NCBI GenBank assembly: GCA_977006965.1
Contig: OZ345360.1
Location: 558,001-622,000, forward strand
DNA from: Phymatolithon calcareum
Lineage: Eukaryota > Rhodophyta > Florideophyceae > Hapalidiales
Direction of reading: 5' to 3'
DNA: 64,000 nt
The notes under the pieces were generated by a model that saw only the letters and a program-made list of their open reading frames with translations, had not been told where the DNA came from and made no database searches. Positions 21,846 through 32,200 of this stretch are shown piece after piece (the stretch's first letter is position 1; the number at the start of each line of letters is the position of its first letter). The translations under genes were made by a program, and so were the position numbers.

Positions 21846-22880
21846 ATGAATGGCGGCGAAGGTGCCCCGCTACTCGGCGACAGAGGTCATGGCATCGCCC
21901 ATCTCTGGATAAATAATTCCGGCGAAGAAGTTGAGCCGGACCGCAGTTTCTCTTGGAAAAAGCTTCGTCAAATTGCGCACGAAAACGTCGAAGGCACCAT
22001 CGATTCCCCGTTGGAATACACTATCCTCGCCCTGATTTTTGCAAACGTCGTCTTGCTTGCCATCAGCACTCTTCCTGTCGATAACAAATGTTTCGGATCG
22101 AAATGCATGCGTCTCGGCGACAAATACGATGACTGGTTTGATTTCGCCGAAGGCATCTCTGTCTACATTTTCACACTAGAGTATGTCCTTCGCATCTGGT
22201 CATGCGTCGAATTTCCTGAAATCGCAGCACTGGGTCCCGTCAAAGGCAGATTGTGCTACGCTCTCACCTTTTTCCCAATCGTCGATCTTCTCTCCATTGC
22301 CCCTTACTGGGGCGGTATGCTTATTGGCAAAGAATCCCCCGATTTCATAACGGCTGTTCGAGTCTTCCGTCTCATTCGACTTCTGAAGGCCGACAAATAT
22401 TTGAATGCGTTCAGGTACGTCAAACTGATTCTTTAACAGTGTGTCATTCTCCTGCATTGATACCGTCGCTGCTTTCTAACCGTAGCTTATTTGCCTTGTT
22501 GCCTGTATTTTCTCTGGGCGAACAGCCTGCTTGCTGATGTCCTCGCTGATAATTCCAACCTTCTCATTGCGTCCTCGTTCTACGCCCTCCTTACCTGGGT
22601 TGTCAGTGCAACGGCGCTATACATCGTCGAGAGCGACAACCCCGCGCTTGGAAATCATTTCCAGTCAATTCCACAGGCTCTCTTCCCAGTTCTTCTAATG
22701 CTCACGGGAGAATTTCCGCTTGCAGACTTCACGGCAAAGGGACAAGTCATTGCAGGTGCTATTGCGGTCGTAGCCGTAGCCATCTTCGCAGTGCCATCTG
22801 CATTGCTTGCGTCAGGCTTCATCAAGGCTGTCGCAGGAGCCGCTGGCGCTAACCCCGAAATTCTTGACGAGGATATCTAG
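21846..22880 (+). CDS. Voltage-gated cation channel, six-TM single-domain, atypical selectivity filter (one intron)
   Basis: Proposed CDS is join(21846..22414, 22526..22880), 307 aa. The intron at 22415-22525 has a CAG/GTACGT donor and an ACAG acceptor, and joining restores the frame as ...LNAF-S-LLADVLADN. S1 is around LEYTILALIFANVVLL. S2 carries an acidic stretch before YIFTLEYVLRIW. The S4 voltage sensor is VRVFRLIRLLKADKY, with basic residues every third position. The pore helix FQSIPQALFPVLLML leads into TGEFPLADF, where Kv channels have TVGYGD, and then S6 IAVVAVAIFAVPSALLASGF. The fold is that of Kv or bacterial-type tetrameric channels, but the filter lacks GYG and has a Glu, so potassium selectivity cannot be assumed. 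It is probably a membrane-potential-gated cation channel. Confidence 0.85.
22415..22525 (+). other. Spliceosomal intron in the channel gene
   Basis: 111 bp, starting GTACGT and ending ACAG. An earlier AG (GTAG near 22485) does not restore the channel frame, whereas 22525 does. Reading through gives a premature stop after YVKLIL. Confidence 0.8.
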
Positions 22881-24242
22881 GCGTGTATGCGAAACCCGAA
22901 CCTTAAATACCGTTTTTCGCTTTTACTAGAAGATTCTCAAACGAGCGCAACTAAATTGTAAACACACTTTCCATCATCGCAAACGCATCTCGATCAATAA
23001 CAGATAGCAACAGTAAAAATTGCTGTAGGGAACCCCGGCCATATTTAACGTCAAGCCGTTGAGGACTCGCAAACGCGGAAATGCCACCCACAGCATTCCA
23101 GGAGGTATCCGATTAATTGGCAGAATCAGGCCAGAGGCCAAAAGCAGAAGACTGCTAGGGCTGTAGTACAAAATTTTCCCTGCGGTTGTGCGACGAATAC
23201 AATCGCCGGCATTCGTGAAGCGAGTCACTCATTTCGCTAGGTATATGATGTAAATTATAATCTGTAATAGATTTTTTCGAGCTTCAAAGCCTCCAAAGGC
23301 AAAGACATCCCCGAAGATTAGTTATTACTCACGATAGCCTTGGTTTAGAGTTCATCAATACAGCAAAATTGTCACTTGGGCAGGCGGGCACATATTATGT
23401 GCCCACCAGTCCAAGTAACAATCTTCCTCTCTGTAAGCGTTCATATCTCGCGCGCATGGCGGAATTGAATGGTTATTCACAGCGCTTGCTCCACCTTGTT
23501 CTAAGCCCGGATAGAGATACAGTTGGTCCAGTGCTGCCAACAAACGCGTCGGTTACAAAAGGCTTGGCATGAGCGGGACAAGCTGCCGTGAGAACATGGG
23601 GTCTCTCGGAAGGGCGCTTCTTGCACTCGTCCTAAATCCCGCGTTCACATTCGATGATGTAGAGGTCTTCTAGGTCCATTTTCTACACTCATTGTAATTC
23701 TTGCGCACGCTCTATCTCCACTTTCCTAACGCGCATTTGGTTTTCCTCATCCGTTTACCTTTGTAAGTTGCTGCTCGTACTACTTGTCAACTCAATTCAA
23801 TTCTTCTTGCCCTTTTTTTCTGTGTGTCGCGTGAAAATATTTCGCTGTTATACGACGCGGTGCTTTGAAGTATTCGCATCACTTTAACAAAAAGGAGTTC
23901 GCGCTTCCTGCGTATGCCCAGGCTATTTCCTCAGTCGCCTGTACGGGGGAACGAGAAAATTTCAAATTGTTCGACAAAGGAAAAATAAATTAAAAATATT
24001 TCGAGAGATTGAAATTATTTCATCAGAGTTTCGGCAAAAGCTTATGACTTTTTCCACGATCGCCGACGGGATCGCGCTATGATACGAGCCCTAATTGAGA
24101 ACGACGCCGATCGGCGCCCTGCGAAAATTATCCCAGGAAACTTGCAGAGCCGGCATCGATAGTAGCGGTGGTGGTATTCCGTCGCAAACTTCACATCTGT
24201 TTCGTCTATTGGGAGCAGAAGAGCTTCCCCCACGGAAGAAAC
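22881..24242. other. Spacer between the channel and eS6 genes
   Basis: No coding sequence is supported. It holds a 55-bp fold-back at 23368-23422, and pyrimidine-rich sequence near 23750-23830 that could be part of the eS6 promoter or leader. Confidence 0.5.
23368..23422. repeat. Fold-back with 27-bp imperfect arms
   Basis: Arms 23368-23394 and 23396-23422 are inverted copies around one central base (left ATTGTCACTTGGGCAGG...; right ends ...CCAAGTAACAAT), with a few mismatches. It resembles a very small MITE. No target duplication is obvious. Confidence 0.65.
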
Positions 24243-25133
24243 ATGAAGGTAAGGCAAACAGCTTCTGGCTGCGCAATCCAGCTCTGTTGACGTGGGCGCG
24301 TTCCGACCTTTGGATAAACTGCAACCTAACTTCCTTGCGACTATCAATCTTGGCGACGCGAACGCATATCTGAACCGCCTTATACCCATGAGTAGTTGAA
24401 TATCGCAAATCCGCAGACCGGGGCTCAGAAGCTCATCGAAATCGACGATGAAAAGCGTCTGCAGAACCTGTACGACAAGCGCTTGGCGCAGGAAGTGTCG
24501 GGCGATCTCATCGGCGATGAGTACAAGGGCTACATCTTCCGAATTGCTGGAGGTCAGGACAAGGAAGGCTTCGCAATGAAGCAAGGTGTGTTGACCACTC
24601 GTCGCGTTCGTCTCTTGCTGCACAAGAACGTTCAGGGATGTCGAGGGTACGGCATGCGCAAGGGTGAGCGCAAGAGGAAGAGTGTGCGCGGTTGCATTAT
24701 CTCGCACGAGATCTCCGTGTTGCATTTGCTCATTGTTAAGTACGGTGAGAAGGCGCTAGCCGGCCTCACCGACCGCAACATTCCCCGTCGTCTGGGACCG
24801 AAGCGTGCGTCTAAGATCCGTAAGCTGTTTGCACTCTCCAAGGAGGACGATGTGCGAAAGTATGTCATCCGTCGCGAGGTCGCGCCGAAGAAGGAGGGCG
24901 CCAAGCCGCGCTCAAAGGCGCCTAAAATTCAGCGTCTTGTCACCCCGGTGGCCATCCAGCGCAAGCGTAAGGCGCGTGCCGCAAAAATCAAGTCGATTGA
25001 GAACTCCCGTGCTGAGGCAGCGGCATATGAGAAGCTTTTGGCGCAGAGGAACAAGGAGGCTCGGGAGAGCCGACGCACTTCGCTTTCGAAGCGCCGATCG
25101 GCGAAGGAAACCACTGCCACTACTACTCGTTAA
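24243..25133 (+). CDS. RPS6: 40S ribosomal protein eS6 (two-codon first exon)
   Basis: Proposed CDS is join(24243..24248, 24396..25133), 247 aa. Exon 1 is only ATG AAG, followed by GTAAGG. Exon 2 starts after ...GAGTAG with TTG AAT ATC, giving [18 protein letters not shown], the canonical eS6 N-terminus. The small-subunit protein continues with [37 protein letters not shown] and RVRLLL. The C-terminal part is a Lys/Arg-rich helix ending in an [10 protein letters not shown] cluster, like the S6-kinase sites of other eukaryotes. Length matches the family (about 250 aa). An intron right after the second codon is typical of 5'-biased introns in intron-poor genomes. Phosphorylation is inferred. 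Confidence 0.96.
24249..24395 (+). other. Spliceosomal intron in the eS6 gene
   Basis: 147 bp, GTAAGG...GTAG. It separates the two-codon exon ATGAAG from the rest of the gene. No snoRNA boxes could be made out inside it. Confidence 0.9.
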
Positions 25134-25269
25134 AGTAGGAAACTAAATTACGATAAAAGTGAGGAGGCTGCGGTCTGCGCAGTAATTTGGAACATAATTG
25201 ATTCGCTCGTGCAATCAGGGAAGTTGGGCGTGAACGAAGCGCCACAAACGTAGCATCGGTGTCGGTCGC

Positions 25270-25515
25270 GTAGGAAAGGTCAATTAAACGAGATGTCTGT
25301 TTACTTTTGCTGCCGGGTTGTACTAATCCGTGTTAAGCTACGGAAATCGGAAATCAAAATTGTTGTCTAGTGTTACCTTGTCTTGCTGCAATTCTTATCC
25401 GAAGTTAGACAGAAGTTTCGGAGTGAGGGATTTATCGTCGATATCCTCCAGGAAGCACATGTTTCTGCAGATTGCGGAACTGCCTTCGCTTGTCATCTAC
25501 TACTTTCGTTATTGC
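25270..25515. repeat. Duplicated segment, copy A (partner at 28950-29195)
   Basis: It shares ordered blocks with the partner: AATTAAACG..TCTGTTTAC, GTTGTC.AGTGTT, CTGCA.TTCTTA.CGAAGTTAG, CCTCCAGGAAGCA and GAACTGCCTTCGCT. Both copies lie downstream of minus-strand genes. It overlaps the C-terminal part of the small hypothetical gene at 25432-25704. Confidence 0.6.
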
Positions 25516-25704
25516 AGGAAATACACTGATTGAAGCCCCTATAATGAAAAGAAAGGCAGTGCGCCAACAGGAGGCTGCTGCTTCTTCCATATCCCCATGA
25601 AACTTGAAGAAGGGATATCGCCTCCCGAAGCACATGCCTAGTGCTGAAAAGGTCACGAATCCAGTAGCACACGCCCAGAACGCAAGCATTGACCCCGTGC
25701 TCAT
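25432..25704 (-). CDS. Hypothetical small membrane protein (90 aa)
   Basis: ATG-started frame with two hydrophobic segments: MLAFWACATGFVTFSALGMC, and AFLFIIGASISVFPAI after a charged link. The C-terminus is basic. It follows the LYR gene on the same strand after 53 bp. The last 25 residues (VVDDKRRQF...LLPGG type) reappear in the duplicated segment near 29110-29190, which weakens or complicates the gene call. I recognise no family. It could also be a 3' UTR frame. Confidence 0.4.
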   Translation of the reverse strand: MSTGSMLAFWACATGFVTFSALGMCFGRRYPFFKFHGDMEEAAASCWRTAFLFIIGASISVFPAITKVVDDKRRQFRNLQKHVLPGGYRR

Positions 25705-25757
25705 ATCTCAACCAGTTGCCGGGACGTAGCCCAGAGACGCGAGTGCTGTGAACAGAT

Positions 25758-26009
25758 TTACAACTTGACGTCAAAATCTTCGCCTTTCCGCATTTGCTTG
25801 GCCGTTGGCATCCAAGTCTCCAGGCGCTGCAGCTCCATTTCAGCAAGCCATAAGGCTTTCGTTAGAGCTTCGCCTGTGGCTAAACGATTGTCGCGGAACT
25901 CTTCGCGAATTGCTTGAGTAATTTTCTCGCGCTTACTGCTTGGATAGTGCTTACTTGCCCGTAAAAGCCGCTTGTATGTGCTGAGAATTGACGGCCGCAC
26001 CGATGACAT
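25758..26009 (-). CDS. LYR-motif (Complex1_LYR) mitochondrial protein
   Basis: An 83-aa protein from the first in-frame ATG (26009); the frame upstream has only a GTG. The sequence ILSTYKRLLRASKHYPSSKR...IREEFRDNR is the three-helix LYR fold. The LYR tripeptide position reads TYK, the distal Phe motif is EEFRDN, and a final helix ALWLAEMELQRLETW follows. Such proteins (LYRM family) bind the acyl carrier protein through the helix face and help assemble Fe-S clusters or respiratory complexes in mitochondria. Which LYRM subfamily it belongs to cannot be decided from sight; length fits LYRM2/5-type members. Confidence 0.8.
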   Translation of the reverse strand: MSSVRPSILSTYKRLLRASKHYPSSKREKITQAIREEFRDNRLATGEALTKALWLAEMELQRLETWMPTAKQMRKGEDFDVKL

Positions 26010-26021
26010 AGACGGGGACAC

Positions 26022-26660
26022 AGTAACGTCGCAGACTGCGACTAAGGTGCGATTGAGCTGCCTGTGGGAAGTCGACGGTAGGTTGAAGTGCTCGTTGAGT
26101 TTTTCGTAAGTTGTTCGGCTGGTTGGGAGTCCTTTTCAGTCAATATAATTTAGGCATGCACCCCTGCCGAAAAGTATGATTGGACACTCGAAATAGACTT
26201 CGAAGGCACTGGTGCAGACTGTGTGGTACACGTCATCATCGTGCTGTACCGTATTCCTTACAGTTGATTTCTCAAGAATGACAATCTCTATCGCCACATA
26301 CGCGCAAACGTCATCAAATACTCATCAGGGCGCATAGTTATGTCTGCCAGATGTTAACAGATAAGTTTCTTTTCAAAGAGATGCTAGCAATTAAGTTTTT
26401 AAAAAAACTTGATCTTTAACAGCTGAATTTCAGACATAAGCTCTTCCTTGCAAGTATACAGTCACTGCTACAGACATTTAACTTACACGACTAGAAGTGA
26501 GGAATATGAATCATGCATTCTTCAGCGCATCAATCCAAGAGGAGAACATAGTCCGCAAGAAGATCCACTTGGTGCCATTTCGCAAAAGCAACCCAAGGAT
26601 CACACGGCATTTCTGCCTTCCCGCGGTCTACATCTGGAGTAGAAAGAGAGCACAAAATTG
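26022..26660. other. Spacer before LINE-A copy 2
   Basis: AT-rich sequence without recognisable genes; a near-palindromic A/T run lies at about 26393-26411. Confidence 0.4.
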
Positions 26661-26668
26661 GAAAGAAG

Positions 26669-27790
26669 GTGCTTACTAGAACAAGATGGCGATTAGGAGA
26701 GAACAGAACAGAGCGCCAGGTTGCTGTTAATTACAATAGTACACAGATTAAGATGTCACTCCCATCTGTGCGAGGAACTGGGTTTGAAACTGTGCTGGAA
26801 CGTGACTATCGATCTGTTTGGACGATTCAGGGAGGGAAAGGCATCGAAGATATGAGCATTCAAAGTAGCGAAGAGGAAGGCAAACAGCGCGTTATCCTTT
26901 GCGATGAAGATGATGACACACTCGACATGTACCGTACAATCCCACCGCAGGTCGGTGGTGCGGGCGTTTTGGTGCTGCGCGGAGAAGAAGCGATACTGGA
27001 AGAAGGGCTGTCCGCTGGGGCCATTGGCTCCTCATTCGACGCCGAGGCTTTTGCGGCCGTACACGCATTTCAGGCAGCATCCAGTCTACCGATATCGCGC
27101 GGCAGCACTATCCGATGGTTCACCGATAGCAAGAGCTGCATAGACGCACTCAACGGCCAGCCGCGGATGTTTGGAGAGATGGTTCGGAAACTATGGAATC
27201 TTATGGAACAAATCATGGAACAGGAGATTCACATAGAAGGCATTTGGATACCGAGTCACTGCGGAGTCCCGAAAAATGAGGCTGCTGATGAGCTCGCGCG
27301 CCGGGGAATCTCGGAATCAAACCTGCTATCACATCAAGCGGTACCTCTCACCATGGAAGCGGCACGATCCATTATCAAGCCGCCTTGTAGGAGCAAACTA
27401 GTTACCATCCCGACACTCCCGGAAGACCTACACATCTCACATAGACGGGCTGAGGTAATACTCAACCAGCTCATAACTAATTGCTGTCCAATCGTCGCCA
27501 GCTTTCACCATGGACACAACGAGAATGAGCCACTTCCTCACGACCCAATGTGCAAGAAATGCCCGTATGGTGTGAAGGAAACTGTGGAACATATGATCCT
27601 ACATTGTTCGGGTCGGGCTGTTAGTCGACGGAAATTCATCGGCAGAGTTCGGAGCAGAACGGTAGAAGATCTGTGCAGAGAGAAACCCGTAGCGATAATC
27701 CAATATTTGAACGAAGAGAACTTGCTCGAGAGCAAGTTTAGGCGTTAACTTAAAAATTGACGTCATCTGCAATAAAGAAAGAAAGAAGAG
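26669..27790 (+). mobile_element. LINE-A copy 2: RNase H region with an intact reading frame
   Basis: One uninterrupted frame (26669-27748; first ATG 26753, 331 aa) covers the same region as LINE-A copy 1. It has TLDMYRTIPPQVGGAG, SSFDAEAFAAVHAF (Glu), WFTDSKS (Asp), WIPSHCGVPKNEAADELAR (His/Asp), then CKKC...ETVEHMILHC. Protein identity to copy 1 is roughly two thirds by eye. The N-terminal 60 residues do not match the other copies. The first catalytic Asp motif (WTDGS, seen in copy 3) is absent, so it is a 5'-truncated insertion rather than a full enzyme. It ends in GCAATAAAGAAAGAAAG at about 27769-27786. The open frame could reflect youth or selection. Confidence 0.75.
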
Positions 27791-28949
27791 GAAGGCTCTC
27801 CTGTTTCTGACGAGGGAAAGGAACTATGAGCTATCATCGGTGCTGCAAAGAGCGCATTCGGCATTCTAAACAGCATTGTTTTAGAACTCAACCTCCTAGT
27901 CGCGATTGTAGGTTTTAAACTGTGTGACATACTGAGTTGCCGTGAGTGACGCGTGCTGCTGTCCCCATTTCTAATAACAATAAATAACGTTAGAAAACGT
28001 TCGATCGAATCAGATTGAATTAACTATCCGTCTTATGCAGTACAGTACCTGCGCAGGTACTGTTGACCTTCCAGAGTGGGCCTTGGGAAACAAGATTATA
28101 ACCCCAACGTCGTGGTTATTCGTCCAAATAGAAAAGGAAATCATCAACTCTGACAAACGTGTTCAGCGTAGTCTCCCCTGGATTTTAGCACACCCTTCAA
28201 ACCTTTCGGCACCGCCTGTGGGTGATTGGATCTTTACTATGTATTTATCATTCATTGACGGACCCAAAGTTCCCGCTGGCCTGGCGAATGCACACCGTTC
28301 TGGCCCAATCTGCACCAGCTCTGATATGTGACATGTGGGCATGCAGAGAGGCCGAAAATTTGCTTTCGGCCGCACGTCCATAGATGACCGAATGGGCCTT
28401 GCATGTGCCTTCTGCTGATCCCCACACTTATTGGCAATATTCCTTAGCCTGGAGAATAAGCGACAGATAATCTGACACAGTGGTTTAATGTATCCAAGCC
28501 ACTGCCAGAGAGATAAACGCTGGAATTGGGCTTGGACACGTAGTTCGAATGGGCGAGCGCTGCACGGTCCGCCAAAGGTCTCTTCTGTTTGTCAACTCGT
28601 CCCCAGAATCAATCTTTGGTGACGTGCCCAAACGAAACGTACACGCCGTTTTCAATGTCGCCACCGATAGAATAGAACGGGGGAAACATAGGCCCTCGAA
28701 GCGCTGCCAGCCTCACTTGGGAGTTGCAGACAGCAGCAACTACACAGAAACCACTGCAGCTGCTCCATTAGCAGTTGCAATCACGTTGTTCATACGTCTA
28801 CTTAAGGATTTCGGTACTAACTAGTAGTTTGGAGAGGAATCACTTTGCACTCTACGATTCTGTACACTTCAAAGAGCCGTCAGAGTACTTTAAGATGGAA
28901 GGAGTTTCCTTCTTTCTTGAAAGGGCGGTGTCTAGCTGCTGTAGAGACT
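27791..28949. other. Spacer after LINE-A copy 2
   Basis: No gene is supported. It contains a 22-bp perfect palindrome (ACAGTACCTGC and its complement) at 28042-28063. Confidence 0.5.
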
Positions 28950-29195
28950 GAGAGAGTTGGTCAAACTGGAATAAGCCAAATTAAACGTTCCGTCTGTTTA
29001 CTAGACGGTGCTACTGTAAGCTTCGAAAGTTAAATGTTGTCCAGTGTTGCTACATTGCCTGCAACCTTACTGCAGTTCTTAATCGAAGTTAGCTTGCGAT
29101 ATTTCGCACTGTGGCATGTATTGCCGACACCCTCCAGGAAGCAAACGGTCCTCCAGGATGAGGAACTGCCTTCGCTCGTCATCCACTACTCAAAA
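28950..29195. repeat. Duplicated segment, copy B (partner at 25270-25515)
   Basis: It lies just downstream of TAF2. The minus strand reads VVDDERRQFLILEDRLLPGG, similar to the C-terminus of the 90-aa frame at 25432-25704. Confidence 0.6.
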
Positions 29196-29247
29196 CCTTG
29201 GCATTGTGCATTTGCCTCGCCGAAGGTATTCAAGTCTCCATGCTGTC

Positions 29248-32200
29248 CTACTTTCGCTTCTTCTTTCTCTTCTCCTTCCTACTCGAATGGTGCCCGTGTT
29301 CGAGCTCAGAGCCTTCCACGTCGGAATGCCTGCGCTTCTTCTTCTTCTTCTTCTTTTTACGATGCTCTCCGTCTTCCCCGCGGTGATTTTCGGTACCGGC
29401 CTCGCCATTCTCGCCGTAATCATTGCTTCCCCGGGCGCTTCGCTCAGCAGCAGACGAATCAACGTTTGCACCTCGCCGCTGCCGCTCTTTCCACGCCTTC
29501 CGAATGTAACGGACATCCTCGGAATCCAATGCATCTGCGGAAAATGACATTTTTTTCAGGTCTGCTGAACCCCAGTTTGCGAGAGCGTTCTTGTCCAACG
29601 AGATTGTCAGCGGATTGGCTTTAGATCTTAGGGGCAACACCGGTAGCGGTGCCGGCTCACTGGGTGCCGGCTTACTGGTGAGCACGATTTTCCGCACAGG
29701 CGTGCTTTCCACGACAGGTTTGCTTAACAGCTTTAGAGTTGGCGCTGATGTTCGAATGCTCCCTGTCGGTTTCGGTGCAGGTTTTGAAAGAAGCGGATTA
29801 GGCGGCTGAGGCTTGCTGATGAGAATCGGTTTTGATGGAGGCGGTTTCGCCGAAGTTGATACAGGGAGGGACCTCAGTGGCTTGTGATGCTTTACTGACT
29901 TCGATGCCTTGAATTGGACAGGTGACTGCAGCCCGCTTAGTCGATGTTCCAATGGTATAACACGCTTTCTTAATTGAGTCGGGTCATTGGCAAACTGAAC
30001 GGCAAGTTTGCATGCCTCGGCGTATTCCGTGCGCCCAAGAAAGCACACCGGAGGCCCTTTTCCCCACACTTTGGTAGCAAAACGGTATGCAGACATGCGA
30101 ATGCGGTCGTCCGCATCCCCAACCATCAGCCGACGAATGCGAATGCAGATACTTTTAGCGCGTCTGGTGTTCCGCCGCAGAGCAGTGACCAGTGGAGGAT
30201 CAATTTTCCCCCACAATTTCGTTCTAACGGCTTCGTTCAAACCATCGAGAACGCCGAGCCTTATCATCGGGGACTCAATGCGTGAAGCTATGGATCCAGA
30301 CGAAGGCTTGAACCCTTGCTCAATAATGTCTTCACCTGCAAAATCTCTGTCCACTCTTGCAAGCAGCCACAGACATACCTCCAGGTCCCCGCTGTACACC
30401 AACGAAAGAGAGTGTAATGCCTGAAGCCGAACTCGAAGTTCTTTCTCAGGACTGCAGTGCTCGTACATCAGTCGTCGTAACGTGGCATTTGGCTCATGGC
30501 GACTGGAAATTATGTCCTGCATAGGTGTTCCAAGCCGTTTTCTCTCCATAGCACCAAGCTTGGCAGCCTCATACTCTGAGAGAGACTTAAGTACGGCGCA
30601 AGCAACAGCCCCGGATTTGCTCGGAAGGAGGCGGTCCAACGCTCGATAACGATCGATCTGCTGAACAGCGCGAGCACTGAATGAAGTGTCATCAGTGGTA
30701 CTCCGAGAAAAATCTTGATCATTCACAGAGCCTACAGCAATAGTGCCGGCCGCATTAATTAGATCCGAAACGTAAAAGTCATCGTCGTACCCATTTCCGG
30801 CATTATCATTCCCTTTGAGCAGCTCCAGTGTAAAGTCAACAGCTTCCGGCAGCATTCTGCTCCGCAGCACCCCAAGTTTGTCAGCAGCGTCCCTTGCTTT
30901 TACGATGGCCTTAACGATTGCCCTCTTGACGAAGTAGTCCCGAAAATTGCCAAAGTTGTTAAGCTTCACATTTTCCCGTCCGTCGTCGCCTTGGTCCGTG
31001 TACCGCGATCTGCAGAATTTGAGCAAGGCATCCAAACCGTCTTTACACTGTGCGAGAGCATCCGCTGCTTCTGCGTGTACCCTCCAATAAACCTGATCAT
31101 CCTCCAATATGGCGGCAAGAGCTTTACCTGCGGACTCGGTGCCAAATTGCGCGAGTCCTCGACATGCTTTGTATTGCGCAAGAGAGTCCCTCTCGCCTTG
31201 TAATAAAGATGCCCAACCAGACTCGGCTTGGGTGAAAGAAGCGTCCATGCACCATTCTAAGTCAGTGTCAACTCGAACCCAGACAACTGGCGATGCTGGC
31301 ACTGCCTCATGGGGGACTGCCTTGTCTGCTTGGGAAGTTGCTTTGTGTTTTGTCCTTCTGGAATGACAAGGGAGCTCGGCAAGAAAATAAGCGTCCCGTA
31401 TTTCTACGGAGTGGTCCGATGCACCTTCCACTTCCATGACTTTCACATTGACAGTCCCCACAAATTGGAGTCCTTGCTTTCCCTTGTACAAGGAACCAGG
31501 ATCCACGCCTTCTTGTTTGACGACAAACTCAATGATATGCCGTCGCACATTGTATCTGTAACCAAACTGCATGCGAGGCACGCCGCGCGAAGCGGCCCAC
31601 AAGCGTACCAATGGTCGAACATCTGTGCCGCATATTGCACGCAGCCGCTTCAGAAACGGACCGACGCCAATACCACATAGTCCATCATCAAACCCACTGG
31701 CCGTACCCCCAGTCCCTAAGCGCTTTGACGCTATTGGAGGTACATCGTCTTCTTCTTCTTCACCATCCATATCAGCCTGGGTTTCCTGATTTGTCGAATC
31801 CAATGAATTTGGCGTTGAGAACGCTTTCAGTATAAGATTATGCACTGACTCCATCGAGGACCAGAACGAGTCTCCTTGAGTCTTTTTACAACGATCGTAC
31901 GCCGCAGATACGGCAACAATGACACTTCTTCCTTCGGCCACCATATCTCGCAACGCGCGCCTCAGAATGTCACTACCGATTCGGCGCTCGATCATATACA
32001 CAATGATATGCGCCCTTCGACGAGCAGCTTGGGCGGTTACATCAATGTGTACCCCAGGGTCTATTTGAGACAAAACTACCGCACTTGCAGGTGATTCTCT
32101 GCACAGAGCATTCATCTCATCAAGCATTCGAAATCGAAACCAATTCCGCCCAAACAGGGATTGGAGTCCCAGAGCTGTCACATGCGCCGTCAGACCCGCG

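Noticed and set aside
29330-29370. TTC microsatellite as a separate repeat
   Set aside because: It encodes the poly-Lys tail of TAF2 on the minus strand.
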